52,067 bases of DNA from a virus. Below the pieces are notes generated by a model that worked only from the letters and a program-made list of their open reading frames with translations, was not told the origin of the DNA and made no database searches. Positions 6,384 through 12,776 of this stretch are shown piece by piece; position 1 is the first letter of the stretch; each line of letters begins with the position of its first letter. Location of the stretch: the IMG/VR virus record IMGVR_UViG_3300006108_000019, positions 1-52,067 of that record; one strand, written 5' to 3'. A program made the translations under genes and the position numbers.

Positions 6384-6628
6384 CTTGAAGACTCCTTTAA
6401 TGCTAAATTAAATCCACACATGAAATTATATATTTTTTTAATATCAAAAAATGTATATTCTCCATTGCTTGCATTTTTAAATATTGGCTCGTAGCCAGGA
6501 GTTTCGAGCAGAATTTCCTCTTCATTAAATCCATCAGTTAAGAAATATCTTGTGCTATCTTCTGATTTCTCCATTCTAAACTCTATTACGCCTTCTTCGT
6601 CATCAAATTTATATAGTAATTCGCTCAT
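6380..6628 (-). CDS. Unknown acidic protein, 82 aa
   Basis: Begins MSELLYKFDDEEGVIEFRME, with beta-rich FLTDGFNEEEILL and a C-terminal helix. A good AGGAG precedes the ATG. Unknown. Confidence 0.6.
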   Translation of the reverse strand: MSELLYKFDDEEGVIEFRMEKSEDSTRYFLTDGFNEEEILLETPGYEPIFKNASNGEYTFFDIKKIYNFMCGFNLALKESSR

Positions 6629-6644
6629 TCTTTAATCTCCTTTT

Positions 6645-7049
6645 TTATAAAAGCTTTAATTTTTGAACAATATGTAAAGCTAAAACTCTTAACTGCCTTT
6701 TAGCCTCTTCTAAAACGTCTCTATAGCCTTCGTCTTCTTCGTCCTCTAATAGCATATCTTTAATTCCTTCAAGTGTATCGCACAAAGAGCAACTTCCATA
6801 ATCAACTTTGACAAACCAATATTTTTCAGGCTGGTATTCATCACATGCAATTATAAATAATTGATTTCCTTGGTAGTGTCCATGGTCAATTAATGTTATT
6901 CTTTCATCGTCAAAATTCAAATCATCATCATCTTCATCTTTTATTAAATTAATAACGTCCTTAACAATATCACAATAACAATCAGGAAGCCCTTCATTAA
7001 ATAATAAATCTTTTTTCTTTATAAACTTGTCTACTGCTTTTTGTATCAC
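6645..7049 (-). CDS. Unknown acidic protein, 134 aa
   Basis: MIQKAVDKFIKKKDLLFNEG start; very acidic centre (KDEDDDDLNFDDERITLIDH) and LEDEEDEG. The YWFVKVDYGSCSLCDTLEGI region resembles small phage proteins that handle a ligand or partner with a CxxC, but no function can be assigned. ATGA overlap with the gene upstream. Confidence 0.6.
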   Translation of the reverse strand: MIQKAVDKFIKKKDLLFNEGLPDCYCDIVKDVINLIKDEDDDDLNFDDERITLIDHGHYQGNQLFIIACDEYQPEKYWFVKVDYGSCSLCDTLEGIKDMLLEDEEDEGYRDVLEEAKRQLRVLALHIVQKLKLL

Positions 7050-7396
7050 TTTGCCACATACTCCTTAAATTGATCAATCCATTCCTTATCCTCATTGCTC
7101 ATGTATTCATATTCCCCCATCAAATCATCCAAAAACCCTTCACACGTTAAATCTGGACTGCTTAGCCACAAATCTAGTTTATCACCATTAAGCATCAATA
7201 CATTGCATTCATCATCAACTAAAAACACATTACCTGAGTTAGCATTAAATGCAAATTTAACATTCTCACCTACAAAATAATCATTGGCTAATTGTGTAAC
7301 CTTACCCTCAGCATAAGCTTTTAATGTTTCAGCAAGAATATAATGCTCTCTTGCCCCCATAACCGCTAAATTGTTTTCAAAATATGTCTCTTTCAT
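7046..7396 (-). CDS. Unknown protein, 116 aa
   Basis: Starts MKETYFENNLAVMGAREHYI; beta-rich centre NVFLVDDECNVLMLNGDKLD and C-terminal DDLMGEYEYMSNEDKEW. The short-loop pattern V-x-LVDDE-x-NV-x-MLNG is familiar from phage early genes of unknown role. Overlaps both neighbours. Confidence 0.6.
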   Translation of the reverse strand: MKETYFENNLAVMGAREHYILAETLKAYAEGKVTQLANDYFVGENVKFAFNANSGNVFLVDDECNVLMLNGDKLDLWLSSPDLTCEGFLDDLMGEYEYMSNEDKEWIDQFKEYVAK

Positions 7397-7800
7397 TTTA
7401 AATTCCCCTCTTTATGTTGTTTAATCCAATTTTTAAATTCGTTAAAAATAAAAATTATTTTCTTTTTTTGAATTTCTAAATAATCTTTTTCTTTTAACAT
7501 CTTTTCTATTTCTTTTATTTCATTTCCCCCAAAGCTTTCTGAAATAGGTGTATTTTGAAGCTTTATTTTGTAGCTCCTTATTCTTTCTAGTATAGTATTA
7601 AGGCCATACTTTATATTTATTTTGTACGCATCAATGCGAATATATTCATAAGCCAAACCTTCGCCTAAAAAATCAAGCTCGGTTCCCTTGAAATCATGCT
7701 TTGCACTGTAAAAAACCTGCTCATGTTCAAATTTGTTATTAACGCTTTCTCTGTATCCTACGCTTTTTACATCGTTCGGCATTCCACCAATTGCATACAT
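7393..7800 (-). CDS. Unknown protein, 135 aa
   Basis: MYAIGGMPNDVKSVGYRES start; ends in a Lys-rich helix. Coding is more A/T-rich than its neighbours. Unknown function. Confidence 0.6.
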   Translation of the reverse strand: MYAIGGMPNDVKSVGYRESVNNKFEHEQVFYSAKHDFKGTELDFLGEGLAYEYIRIDAYKINIKYGLNTILERIRSYKIKLQNTPISESFGGNEIKEIEKMLKEKDYLEIQKKKIIFIFNEFKNWIKQHKEGNLK

Positions 7801-7802
7801 AA

Positions 7803-8075
7803 TTAAACCACCTCATAGTTAAATTTACGAACTGTTTTTTGTTGCCTATCAGGGCTTTTAGAGACTAACTCAATTAGATTATAGCCCATACAGGTATAAC
7901 CCATGGTTTTATGCTCGGAGCCACCAAGACTTTTAAAAAAAGGTATCGAATCAATGATATTATTAACCTGTTTTTCAGAGATCTCCTTTTTACTGGTATC
8001 AATTAATTTGTAAGCAGTTTTGCAACCATCTTTTAACTTCCAAGACTCCCGAGTCATTGTGATTTTAATTTGCAT
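7803..8075 (-). CDS. Unknown basic protein, 90 aa
   Basis: Start MQIKITMTRESWKLKDGCK was chosen because GGAG lies 8 nt upstream; two in-frame ATGs at 8090 and 8084 overlap that ribosome site. Ends KTVRKFNYEVV. Unknown. Confidence 0.6.
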   Translation of the reverse strand: MQIKITMTRESWKLKDGCKTAYKLIDTSKKEISEKQVNNIIDSIPFFKSLGGSEHKTMGYTCMGYNLIELVSKSPDRQQKTVRKFNYEVV

Positions 8076-8136
8076 TTTTTTCATCTCCATAAAATTGACG
8101 TTGATTTGAATTTAAGCCGTCTGTATACCATATATA

Positions 8137-8589
8137 TTAACCATTTTTATAATAATCCTTTGATGTTTCTTCTGCTATAAAATCATTTTTAGATCGACCA
8201 TAACCATACTTAAAACCTTCTTCTATTAAATCTTTTGCATTATTAAAACAAACATCGCTTATATCTTCTTTTTTATAAAGTAAAAAATTATATGATGCAA
8301 AATATACGAGATTTCCAACCTCTAAGTGATAATTAAAATCTTCTTCTGTTAATCCATAAGAGCCTCCTGAGTCTTCATTCCTTGAAAAAGAAAAAAACTG
8401 CCCATTTTTTTTAATATCATTAATATCTACTTTAAAATGATTACAAAAAATTTCTAATACACCTTCTAATTTTTCAGATTCAATTGATAAATTATAATTT
8501 ATTTTAGATAATGAATTATTTTTAGCAACGAACCCCATATAGTCAACATTCTCTATATTTTTTTGAATATTATTAATAATATACTTCAT
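8137..8589 (-). CDS. Unknown protein, 150 aa
   Basis: Starts MKYIINNIQKNIENVDYMG with GGGGGT upstream. Contains GGSYGLTEEDFNYHLEVG and a C-terminal KYGYGRSKNDFIAEE. Poorly recognised; AT-rich even for this genome. Confidence 0.6.
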   Translation of the reverse strand: MKYIINNIQKNIENVDYMGFVAKNNSLSKINYNLSIESEKLEGVLEIFCNHFKVDINDIKKNGQFFSFSRNEDSGGSYGLTEEDFNYHLEVGNLVYFASYNFLLYKKEDISDVCFNNAKDLIEEGFKYGYGRSKNDFIAEETSKDYYKNG

Positions 8590-8591
8590 AA

Positions 8592-8624
8592 TCAATTACC
8601 CCCAAATACTTCATCTAATTTCAT
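8592..8624 (-). CDS. Possible 10-codon leader peptide
   Basis: A reading frame MKLDEVFGGN follows GAGGAG and ends 3 nt before the next gene's ATG region. The codons for GGN supply that gene's ribosome site. It may simply be a leader that positions ribosomes, or chance. Confidence 0.3.
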   Translation of the reverse strand: MKLDEVFGGN

Positions 8625-8657
8625 TTCAACATCTCCTCTTATTTAATCTACATAATA

Positions 8658-8686
8658 ATATTACCATAATAATGGTATGGTGTCAA
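8658..8686 (-). promoter_or_regulatory. Leftward promoter TTGACA-17-TAATAT with CCATACCAT element
   Basis: TTGACA 8686-8681 and TAATAT 8663-8658 on the minus strand. The spacer reads CCATACCATTATTATGG, containing ATACCAT and an inverted CCAT/ATGG. It starts within the last codon and stop of 8683-8865. Confidence 0.7.
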
Positions 8687-8865
8687 GAGATATTTTTAAT
8701 CTTGTTGATAAAATATTGACAAGATTCCTCGCTTTCAAAATATAATTTTTCAGGATTTTCTTCATGAATTTCTTCACTGCAAAAATCAAAGCATGACAAG
8801 CACGGCTTACCATTTTCAATCGTCCAATAATTATCTCCGTCTTTTAAATCTTTGTAATTAAGCAT
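8683..8865 (-). CDS. Small DGDxYWTI-type phage protein, 60 aa
   Basis: MLNYKDLKDGDNYWTIENGK followed by a Cys-containing middle and SEESCQYFINKIKN. The DGDxYWxI opening is frequent in tiny phage proteins of unknown function. Directly downstream of 8867-9088. Confidence 0.6.
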   Translation of the reverse strand: MLNYKDLKDGDNYWTIENGKPCLSCFDFCSEEIHEENPEKLYFESEESCQYFINKIKNIS

Positions 8866-8866
8866 A

Positions 8867-9088
8867 TTAGTTTGCTCCTAGTTTTTTAATTTCACCATTT
8901 ACGATTTTAAAGTGGGATGCAGTTACTTTTGATAAATCGTTGTATTGACATATAATTAACTTATGTCCTTCGTACCCATTTAATAAAGCCCAGTTTTTTA
9001 TTGATTTAATGCTGTTGAAAACGTTAATACTGTACGGTTTATCATCCGCCCCACACAATCCAGCACTGTATAATTTTTTTGTACTCAT
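8867..9088 (-). CDS. Unknown protein, 73 aa
   Basis: Start taken at MSTKKLYSAGLCGADDKPYS (9088), with GGTGAG upstream; a GTG at 9103 is too close to the same ribosome site. Contains INVFNSIKSIKNWALLNGY. First gene after the promoter at 9134-9162. Confidence 0.6.
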   Translation of the reverse strand: MSTKKLYSAGLCGADDKPYSINVFNSIKSIKNWALLNGYEGHKLIICQYNDLSKVTASHFKIVNGEIKKLGAN

Positions 9089-9133
9089 CTTTAATACACT
9101 CACCTTTTAATACAGCCTTTATTGACTGTGTGT

Positions 9134-9162
9134 ATTCTATCATAATAACATGATTATGTCAA
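9134..9162 (-). promoter_or_regulatory. Leftward early promoter TTGACA-17-TAGAAT
   Basis: TTGACA 9162-9157 and TAGAAT 9139-9134 on the minus strand. It would drive the long microgene operon from 9088 leftward. It faces the rightward promoter at 9296. Confidence 0.7.
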
Positions 9163-9295
9163 TAGATATTATGACATTACTTTAATCAGGTGTAATACTA
9201 CAAAATTAACTTTTTTATTTTGAATTTTATTATTGCATTTGTTAGATATGTAATTTCCTATACGCATAAATATTTTCTAATAATAAAAATATAGC

Positions 9296-9324
9296 TTGAC
9301 TTTTCGCTCAAAACGTGATATAAT
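9296..9324 (+). promoter_or_regulatory. Perfect sigma70 promoter without a downstream gene
   Basis: TTGACT 9296-9301, 17-bp spacer, TATAAT 9319-9324. No credible rightward gene follows for 1.3 kb, so the transcript (from about 9331) is probably noncoding. The -10 box overlaps the left arm of the inverted repeat at 9322-9407. Confidence 0.75.
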
Positions 9325-9407
9325 TTGCTTATCAAATGTATTGATTTGATTGAGACAAATCGCATTAAGCGATTTTTCACAATCAACATTTGGCAGATAA
9401 GCAAATT
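9322..9407 (+). ncRNA. 86-nt nested inverted repeat; candidate structured RNA or DNA hairpin
   Basis: Three nested stems are visible. 9322-9333 pairs perfectly with 9396-9407 (AATTTGCTTATC/GATAAGCAAATT). 9334-9339 pairs with 9386-9391 (AAATGT/ACATTT). 9347-9352 pairs with 9380-9385 (TGATTG/CAATCA). A terminal hairpin 9357-9363/9369-9375 (AAATCGC/GCGATTT) has loop ATTAA. Because transcription should begin near 9331, the outer stem exists fully only in DNA or in a transcript from elsewhere; the inner three stems could form in the RNA. Alternatives are an origin hairpin or a protein-binding site. Confidence 0.55.
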
Positions 9408-9492
9408 AGGTCGAATATACTTGCCAGAGGTCTAGCTTTTTAAAAATTATGTTCATTTCTTATACATACAAAATAAAATAACCTTAAATATC

Positions 9493-9516
9493 AATAACTT
9501 ACAGTTAGTTATTTTT
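9493..9516 (+). terminator. Weak AT-rich hairpin plus T-run
   Basis: AATAACT 9493-9499 pairs with AGTTATT 9507-9513, followed by TTT. It could end the transcript from 9296 (about 185 nt). The stem has few G/C pairs, so confidence is low. 9517-9809 holds no credible gene; ATTATTAGTTAAA is repeated at 9565-9577 and 9624-9636. Confidence 0.3.
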
Positions 9517-9809
9517 ATATTAATTATAATTTGAATATCTATTGAATGGGGTAGATTAAACTTGATTATTAGTTAAAACAAGGAAAAAACTTGGTAGTTT
9601 TATTTAAAAAACGTGTAAATCTCATTATTAGTTAAATTTCATTCAGCGCACATACTATCATATATATGCTTATACTCTGCCGTACTGTTTTACTTTCTAA
9701 AAAAATCGTTGCTATTACTCAACGCATTGTGTTGATAACTTGTTTACTAACTTGAGATGTTCAGCACAATTTAAAACAGCTCAATGAAGCCATAATTATC
9801 TCATACATT

Positions 9810-9920
9810 TTAAGAAATGTCAATAAATTTAAAACATTTGCACCTACACTTTTTATCATTGCAAGATTCAGGCTCTGACCAATGGTGCATAGCTCTAATG
9901 TGTCCGCATTGGCAAATCAT
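9810..9920 (-). CDS. Zn-knuckle microprotein (CxCGH...CRCKCFKF), 36 aa
   Basis: MICQCGHIRAMHHWSEPESC then NDKKCRCKCFKFIDIS. Cys3, Cys5, His7 and the CRCKC cluster repeat the pattern of the 661-816 product, so the two are probably paralogues. GGGGGTG sits upstream of the ATG. Confidence 0.65.
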   Translation of the reverse strand: MICQCGHIRAMHHWSEPESCNDKKCRCKCFKFIDIS

Positions 9921-9922
9921 AA

Positions 9923-9973
9923 TCACCCCCAAACTGCGCAAATAATAAATACACCAACGGCTAAATATAACAT
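9923..9973 (-). CDS. Possible 16-aa membrane peptide
   Basis: The ATG overlaps the TAA of the gene upstream; the product MLYLAVGVFIICAVWG is one short hydrophobic segment. The last codons supply the ribosome site of the Zn-knuckle gene. Too short to be sure. Confidence 0.35.
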   Translation of the reverse strand: MLYLAVGVFIICAVWG

Positions 9974-10110
9974 TAAGCATTGTGTGGCTTATATATCTCT
10001 ATTTTCACCTCTCTATCGGCTAAACGCCATCTGTAGGTGTTGATTAAAAAATCTTTGTTGCGATGCAACATTAATATTTTTTTAGTCTTAATTTCTATAG
10101 CTTGGTACAT
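9973..10110 (-). CDS. Unknown small basic protein, 45 aa
   Basis: MYQAIEIKTKKILMLHRNKD then FLINTYRWRLADREVKIEIY. It starts 5 nt after the stop of 10116-10268. A shorter start at Met14 (10071) is possible. Predicted beta-rich and basic; unknown. Confidence 0.5.
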   Translation of the reverse strand: MYQAIEIKTKKILMLHRNKDFLINTYRWRLADREVKIEIYKPHNA

Positions 10111-10115
10111 ATTAA

Positions 10116-10268
10116 TCAATCCATGTCCGAATATTGAGCAGATGCGCAATCATTATTTAATGATGGCACACAAAAATTACATGTATTATCATACATGTCC
10201 AAGTCGTCATAGTCTAGCTCTACTCTATGTGATGTGCTGAATAGATTGTTTACGTTAAATTCGTTCAT
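10116..10268 (-). CDS. Unknown small acidic protein, 50 aa
   Basis: Start MNEFNVNNLFSTSHRVELDY has GGAG 9 nt upstream; a longer start at 10286 lacks a good site. Contains a CNFC pair and a third Cys. First gene of the unit from promoter 10315-10343. Confidence 0.55.
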   Translation of the reverse strand: MNEFNVNNLFSTSHRVELDYDDLDMYDNTCNFCVPSLNNDCASAQYSDMD

Positions 10269-10314
10269 TTTTAAATACTCCGTCATTAATATACTCACTA
10301 TTGAGTATGCTGTA

Positions 10315-10343
10315 ATCATACTATAAAAATGGTATTCTGTCAA
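10315..10343 (-). promoter_or_regulatory. Leftward promoter TTGACA-17-TATGAT with GAATACCAT element
   Basis: TTGACA 10343-10338, TATGAT 10320-10315 on the minus strand; spacer GAATACCATTTTTATAG carries the AATACCAT core. Drives the four small genes 10268-9810. Confidence 0.75.
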
Positions 10344-10383
10344 GTAATATTATGACAATATATCAAATATATTTAATCAATAG

Positions 10384-10503
10384 CAATACACTTATAGGTG
10401 TATTGGCTAACAACAATGGACTGATCAAGCAATGTTAATAAATACAACTACAAGTGTATTTTGTTTATATTGATAATTATATTTGCATGACTAATTGGTT
10501 AGT
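10384..10503. repeat. Three palindromes in the divergent control region
   Basis: CAATACAC/GTGTATTG (10384-10391/10398-10405, loop TTATAG) and AAATACA/TGTATTT (10440-10446/10455-10461) share the arms AATACA/TGTATT. ACTAATTGGTTAGT (10490-10503) is a third palindrome. The stretch 10344-10614 has no credible gene, so these are candidate operators or origin elements. Confidence 0.5.
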
Positions 10504-10563
10504 TATCGAATTAATTGCTTGAATAAAAGGGGGGTATAGGAGACAACGGTCCAAACCAAGCTC

Positions 10564-10590
10564 ACCATATACTACCCAATAATACCATAT
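10564..10590 (+). promoter_or_regulatory. Extra copies of the TAATACCATAT element
   Basis: ACCATAT at 10564-10570 and an exact TAATACCATAT at 10580-10590 lie upstream of the 10615 promoter, which carries another exact copy. The arrangement looks like an upstream operator. Confidence 0.6.
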
Positions 10591-10614
10591 GCCTAACAAC
10601 ATAATAATACAATA

Positions 10615-10643
10615 TTGACATAATACCATATATGTAGTATAAT
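10615..10643 (+). promoter_or_regulatory. Rightward promoter TTGACA-17-TATAAT with TAATACCATAT spacer
   Basis: TTGACA 10615-10620, TAATACCATAT 10621-10631 fills most of the spacer, TATAAT 10638-10643. An AAGGAG site and ATG follow 20 nt later. Confidence 0.85.
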
Positions 10644-10664
10644 AAGCGCATAAGGAGTTGCAAA

Positions 10665-10919
10665 ATGACAAACAAAGAAACGGCTGGAATAATAAAAGAG
10701 TTTACAGATGGAAGCTTATTTTATAAAAAGAATTATTCTGATTTTTATATTTTGACGTCTGACGGTGTCCGCTTAGAGATAAGATTTACAATGTTTGAAG
10801 ATAGGGTTTTTAAGCATTTAAAAATATTTGGCGGCGCCGATATAAATGATGAAAAAAAAGAATTTATTCTTTCATACCTTTTAAAAGAATTTCCATTAGA
10901 AAAGTTTAAATTTATTTAA
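10665..10919 (+). CDS. Unknown early protein, 84 aa
   Basis: MTNKETAGIIKEFTDGSLFY start with AAGGAG upstream. Alternating strands (DFYILTSDGVRLEIRFTMF) and an acidic C-terminal helix. First rightward gene, under the TAATACCATAT promoter. No family recognised. Confidence 0.75.
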   Translation: MTNKETAGIIKEFTDGSLFYKKNYSDFYILTSDGVRLEIRFTMFEDRVFKHLKIFGGADINDEKKEFILSYLLKEFPLEKFKFI

Positions 10920-10928
10920 ATTCTAATA

Positions 10929-11176
10929 ATGCAATATATTACTGTCCATGATATAATTCCCCACCAAATGAACCATTAGATTTATATAAGGAAGATGATA
11001 AAGTCACCCCTTGGTGGAGCTTTCCAAACATTAAATCAGATAGTCTTCTTTTACGAGCACAGCAACTCACGCCAATAATTGATGGGTTATTGATGGGTTG
11101 CTGTGCGAGGTTTTTAGCTGCAGAAAAAAAACACAATAACTATGGCGGCAGAAAAAACCGTTCCCGTTATTTTTAA
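10929..11176 (+). pseudogene. Probable gene broken by a 1-nt frameshift at CCCC
   Basis: An ATG 10 nt after the previous stop begins MQYITVHDIIP and soon hits TAG. In the -1 frame from CCCC (10959-10962) the reading continues NEPLDLYKEDDKVTPWWSFP then SDSLLLRAQQLTPIIDGLLM to TAA 11174-11176, with coding-like sequence and no ATG of its own until late. The junction fits one missing C in a C-run. It may be a real mutation, a sequencing error or a slip site. No ribosome site is visible before the ATG. Confidence 0.4.
11057..11106 (+). repeat. 10-bp perfect inverted repeat with nested inner stem
   Basis: GCACAGCAAC 11057-11066 pairs with GTTGCTGTGC 11097-11106. Inside, CAATAA 11073-11078 pairs with TTATTG 11087-11092, and GATGGGTTATTGATGGGTT is a direct repeat. 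GAGG then TTTTT follow on the plus strand, so it could end rightward transcription from 10615. It lies within the broken gene above. Confidence 0.55.
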
Positions 11177-11290
11177 TCCTAAAAGACCAGCCTCATATAG
11201 TTTAGACAGTATTAATCTTTCTGGAATAAAAAGCATTCCAAGGGCGATTAAAAAGAATAAAGCAAAGTCTAGCTTAAGTAAATATATCAT
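11114..11290 (-). CDS. Two-pass membrane protein, 58 aa
   Basis: MIYLLKLDFALFFLIALGML then a loop FIPERLILSKLYEAG and a second segment VFSAAIVIVFFFCS. GGGAG precedes the ATG, which overlaps the TAA of the 18-codon frame upstream. Hydrophobic profile is clear; function unknown. A rightward frame over the same DNA is rejected. Confidence 0.65.
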   Translation of the reverse strand: MIYLLKLDFALFFLIALGMLFIPERLILSKLYEAGLLGLKITGTVFSAAIVIVFFFCS

Positions 11291-11346
11291 TAGGTACTCC
11301 CACCAAGTTCATTTTCTTTCATTGTAAAAAATTCTTCTTTAGTCAT
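11290..11346 (-). CDS. Possible 18-aa peptide between coupled genes
   Basis: MTKEEFFTMKENELGGST begins by overlapping the stop of 11339-11593 and ends by overlapping the membrane gene's ATG. Its last codons (GGTGGGAG) are that gene's ribosome site. It may be only a coupling frame. Confidence 0.4.
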   Translation of the reverse strand: MTKEEFFTMKENELGGST

Positions 11347-11593
11347 TCACTTTATCCCCATCAACAACTGCAAGCCTAATATATCTATACATATTTAATT
11401 TTTTACTAAAAAACGCATCGCCCGTTATGCGTAGAAGCTTTTGAAGCTGAGGTCCAAAAGCAATCTCCTCTGGCTCGGGGCAAACATTTTTATCGTAATA
11501 AAAATAAAAATAATGGTCAATTAATGACCTAGCTTTTTCTCTATCCTCTTCTATTAAGGAATCCAACACCTCATTGCTTGGCTTTAATTTCAT
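11339..11593 (-). CDS. Unknown helical protein, 84 aa
   Basis: MKLKPSNEVLDSLIEEDREK start with GAGGTGAG upstream; later LIDHYFYFYYDKNVCPEPEE and LRITGDAFFSKKLN. Leftward gene under the promoter at 11619-11647, in a region otherwise transcribed rightward. Unknown. Confidence 0.65.
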   Translation of the reverse strand: MKLKPSNEVLDSLIEEDREKARSLIDHYFYFYYDKNVCPEPEEIAFGPQLQKLLRITGDAFFSKKLNMYRYIRLAVVDGDKVND

Positions 11594-11618
11594 AACTCAC
11601 CTCTTTAATTAGAAACGT

Positions 11619-11647
11619 ATAATACCATATCCTTGACAATTTGTCAA
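11619..11647 (-). promoter_or_regulatory. Leftward promoter TTGACA-17-TATTAT overlapping TAATACCATAT
   Basis: TTGACA 11647-11642 and TATTAT 11624-11619 on the minus strand. The exact element TAATACCATAT at 11620-11630 covers the -10 box. It interlocks with the divergent promoter at 11633-11661. Confidence 0.75.
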
Positions 11648-11661
11648 TAATACCATATACT
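11633..11661 (+). promoter_or_regulatory. Rightward promoter TTGACA-17-TATACT with TAATACCATAT
   Basis: TTGACA 11633-11638 and TATACT 11656-11661; the element occupies 11648-11658. The predicted transcription start is at or 1 nt before the ATG at 11669, and no Shine-Dalgarno exists, so the mRNA should be leaderless. Confidence 0.8.
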
Positions 11662-11668
11662 ATTATTT

Positions 11669-12127
11669 ATGATATTTGAAAAGCCAAAAAGCATTGAAAG
11701 CCTATACGGACTTAGCGCAATAAAGTCTTGCGTTAGGAGGTGCGCTAGCTTTGTTGATGATGAGGGGTTAAGTCGCTCTGAAGCGCATGAAAAATTTCCA
11801 CTTGCTAAAATAAGCAATATTTTTGAGTTTATAATACCAAATATTATTAAAAACAGGGAGGAATTTTACAGCTCTTTGCGTTCGCCATCTGCTGAAGAAG
11901 TTCGCAACGAGGAATATTTTATAAAATACAAGGCTGAGATTGAAGAAAAAATAAAAAAAGAAAACATTTTTTATGAAGAAATTCTGCATTTTATAGAGAT
12001 TGCGGCTATAGAAATAAACAATTATTGTTGTAATAACAAAGTTGGGGATGACGATGTTGTTAAATATTGGATGTCGGTATTTTTAAAAAACTACAAAACT
12101 GTAGCCGACATTTCTCTTTTGTGGTGA
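11669..12127 (+). CDS. Unknown early protein, 152 aa (leaderless)
   Basis: MIFEKPKSIESLYGLSAIKS start lies 7 nt after the -10 box. Helical protein with IEEKIKKENIFYEEILHFIE and a Cys pair INNYCCNN. No family recognised. Alone in its unit, followed at once by the next TAATACCATAT promoter. Confidence 0.75.
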   Translation: MIFEKPKSIESLYGLSAIKSCVRRCASFVDDEGLSRSEAHEKFPLAKISNIFEFIIPNIIKNREEFYSSLRSPSAEEVRNEEYFIKYKAEIEEKIKKENIFYEEILHFIEIAAIEINNYCCNNKVGDDDVVKYWMSVFLKNYKTVADISLLW

Positions 12128-12146
12128 TAAAGTAATACCATATCTC

Positions 12147-12174
12147 TTGACAAATATTAAATTTACTGTATAAT
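12147..12174 (+). promoter_or_regulatory. Rightward promoter TTGACA-16-TATAAT flanked by two TAATACCATAT
   Basis: TTGACA 12147-12152 and TATAAT 12169-12174. Exact element copies lie at 12133-12143 and 12171-12181, the second running from the -10 directly to the ATG at 12182. A repressor here would cover both ends of the promoter. Confidence 0.85.
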
Positions 12175-12181
12175 ACCATAT

Positions 12182-12718
12182 ATGTTAAATTTTATTTACA
12201 ACAGTCCTACATTTACCTATTTAGAAGCGTCAGAGATATTTGATATTGATATTGACTCTGTTATTTTTGTGGGTCATTTTTATGATCCTTTTACACCAAC
12301 TTTAAACAAGGCTCAAAAAATAAAATTTGGAAAGCTTTGCGCGTGTGGAGATTATCATGCTGATGATTTTAATCCAGTGGAGCATAAGCACATATTTTAT
12401 ATGTCTGATTGCGAGTGGGTGGCGGGCTGCCTTTATAACCTTATAAATTATAGCGCCGAACGCGGAATAAAAAATCTTTGTGACCACAAAAAGGAAAAAG
12501 ATGATTTTCTAAAACGCATTAAAAATTTTAATAATATGGTGTGTGGTACATTTGATAGTCAGATTAATGGAGCTATAAACTCTAAAGGCGAAAAAAGAGA
12601 GGCGGGTGAGTGCAGAAAGCTTTTAACTGAATCTGGGGTATATGTTCCAGACTATTGGGATTTTAGAATGAATGGATTTAAAACCATTTCTGTTTTTAAA
12701 GATAAAATTGAGCTATAA
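12182..12718 (+). CDS. Unknown early protein, 178 aa (leaderless)
   Basis: MLNFIYNSPTFTYLEASEIF start coincides with the expected +1 of the promoter and has no ribosome site. Cys/His-rich centre (KLCACGDYHADDF, EHKHIFYMSDCEW, NLCDHKK) suggests metal binding. End resembles RKLLTESGVYVPDYWDFR. No known family. Confidence 0.75.
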   Translation: MLNFIYNSPTFTYLEASEIFDIDIDSVIFVGHFYDPFTPTLNKAQKIKFGKLCACGDYHADDFNPVEHKHIFYMSDCEWVAGCLYNLINYSAERGIKNLCDHKKEKDDFLKRIKNFNNMVCGTFDSQINGAINSKGEKREAGECRKLLTESGVYVPDYWDFRMNGFKTISVFKDKIEL

Positions 12719-12726
12719 TACCATAT
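12716..12726 (+). promoter_or_regulatory. TAATACCATAT element at gene end
   Basis: An exact copy overlaps the stop codon of 12182-12718. A weak TTGAGC-17-TATCCA promoter could be centred on it, with the element in the spacer as elsewhere. Confidence 0.5.
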
Positions 12727-12776
12727 TAATTATCCAGAAGGAGAAGGCGTTGATAGTTATGAGATATAGGTGGAAA

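Noticed and set aside
10477-10671. Leftward frame MSFCNSLCAYYTTY
   Set aside because: It overlaps the promoter and start of 10665-10919 and contains the operator copies, with no ribosome site.
11142-11327. Rightward frame starting MAAEKTVPVIFNP
   Set aside because: It lies antisense to the membrane gene 11114-11290, which has a ribosome site, coupled start and clear hydrophobic pattern. The rightward frame has none of these.
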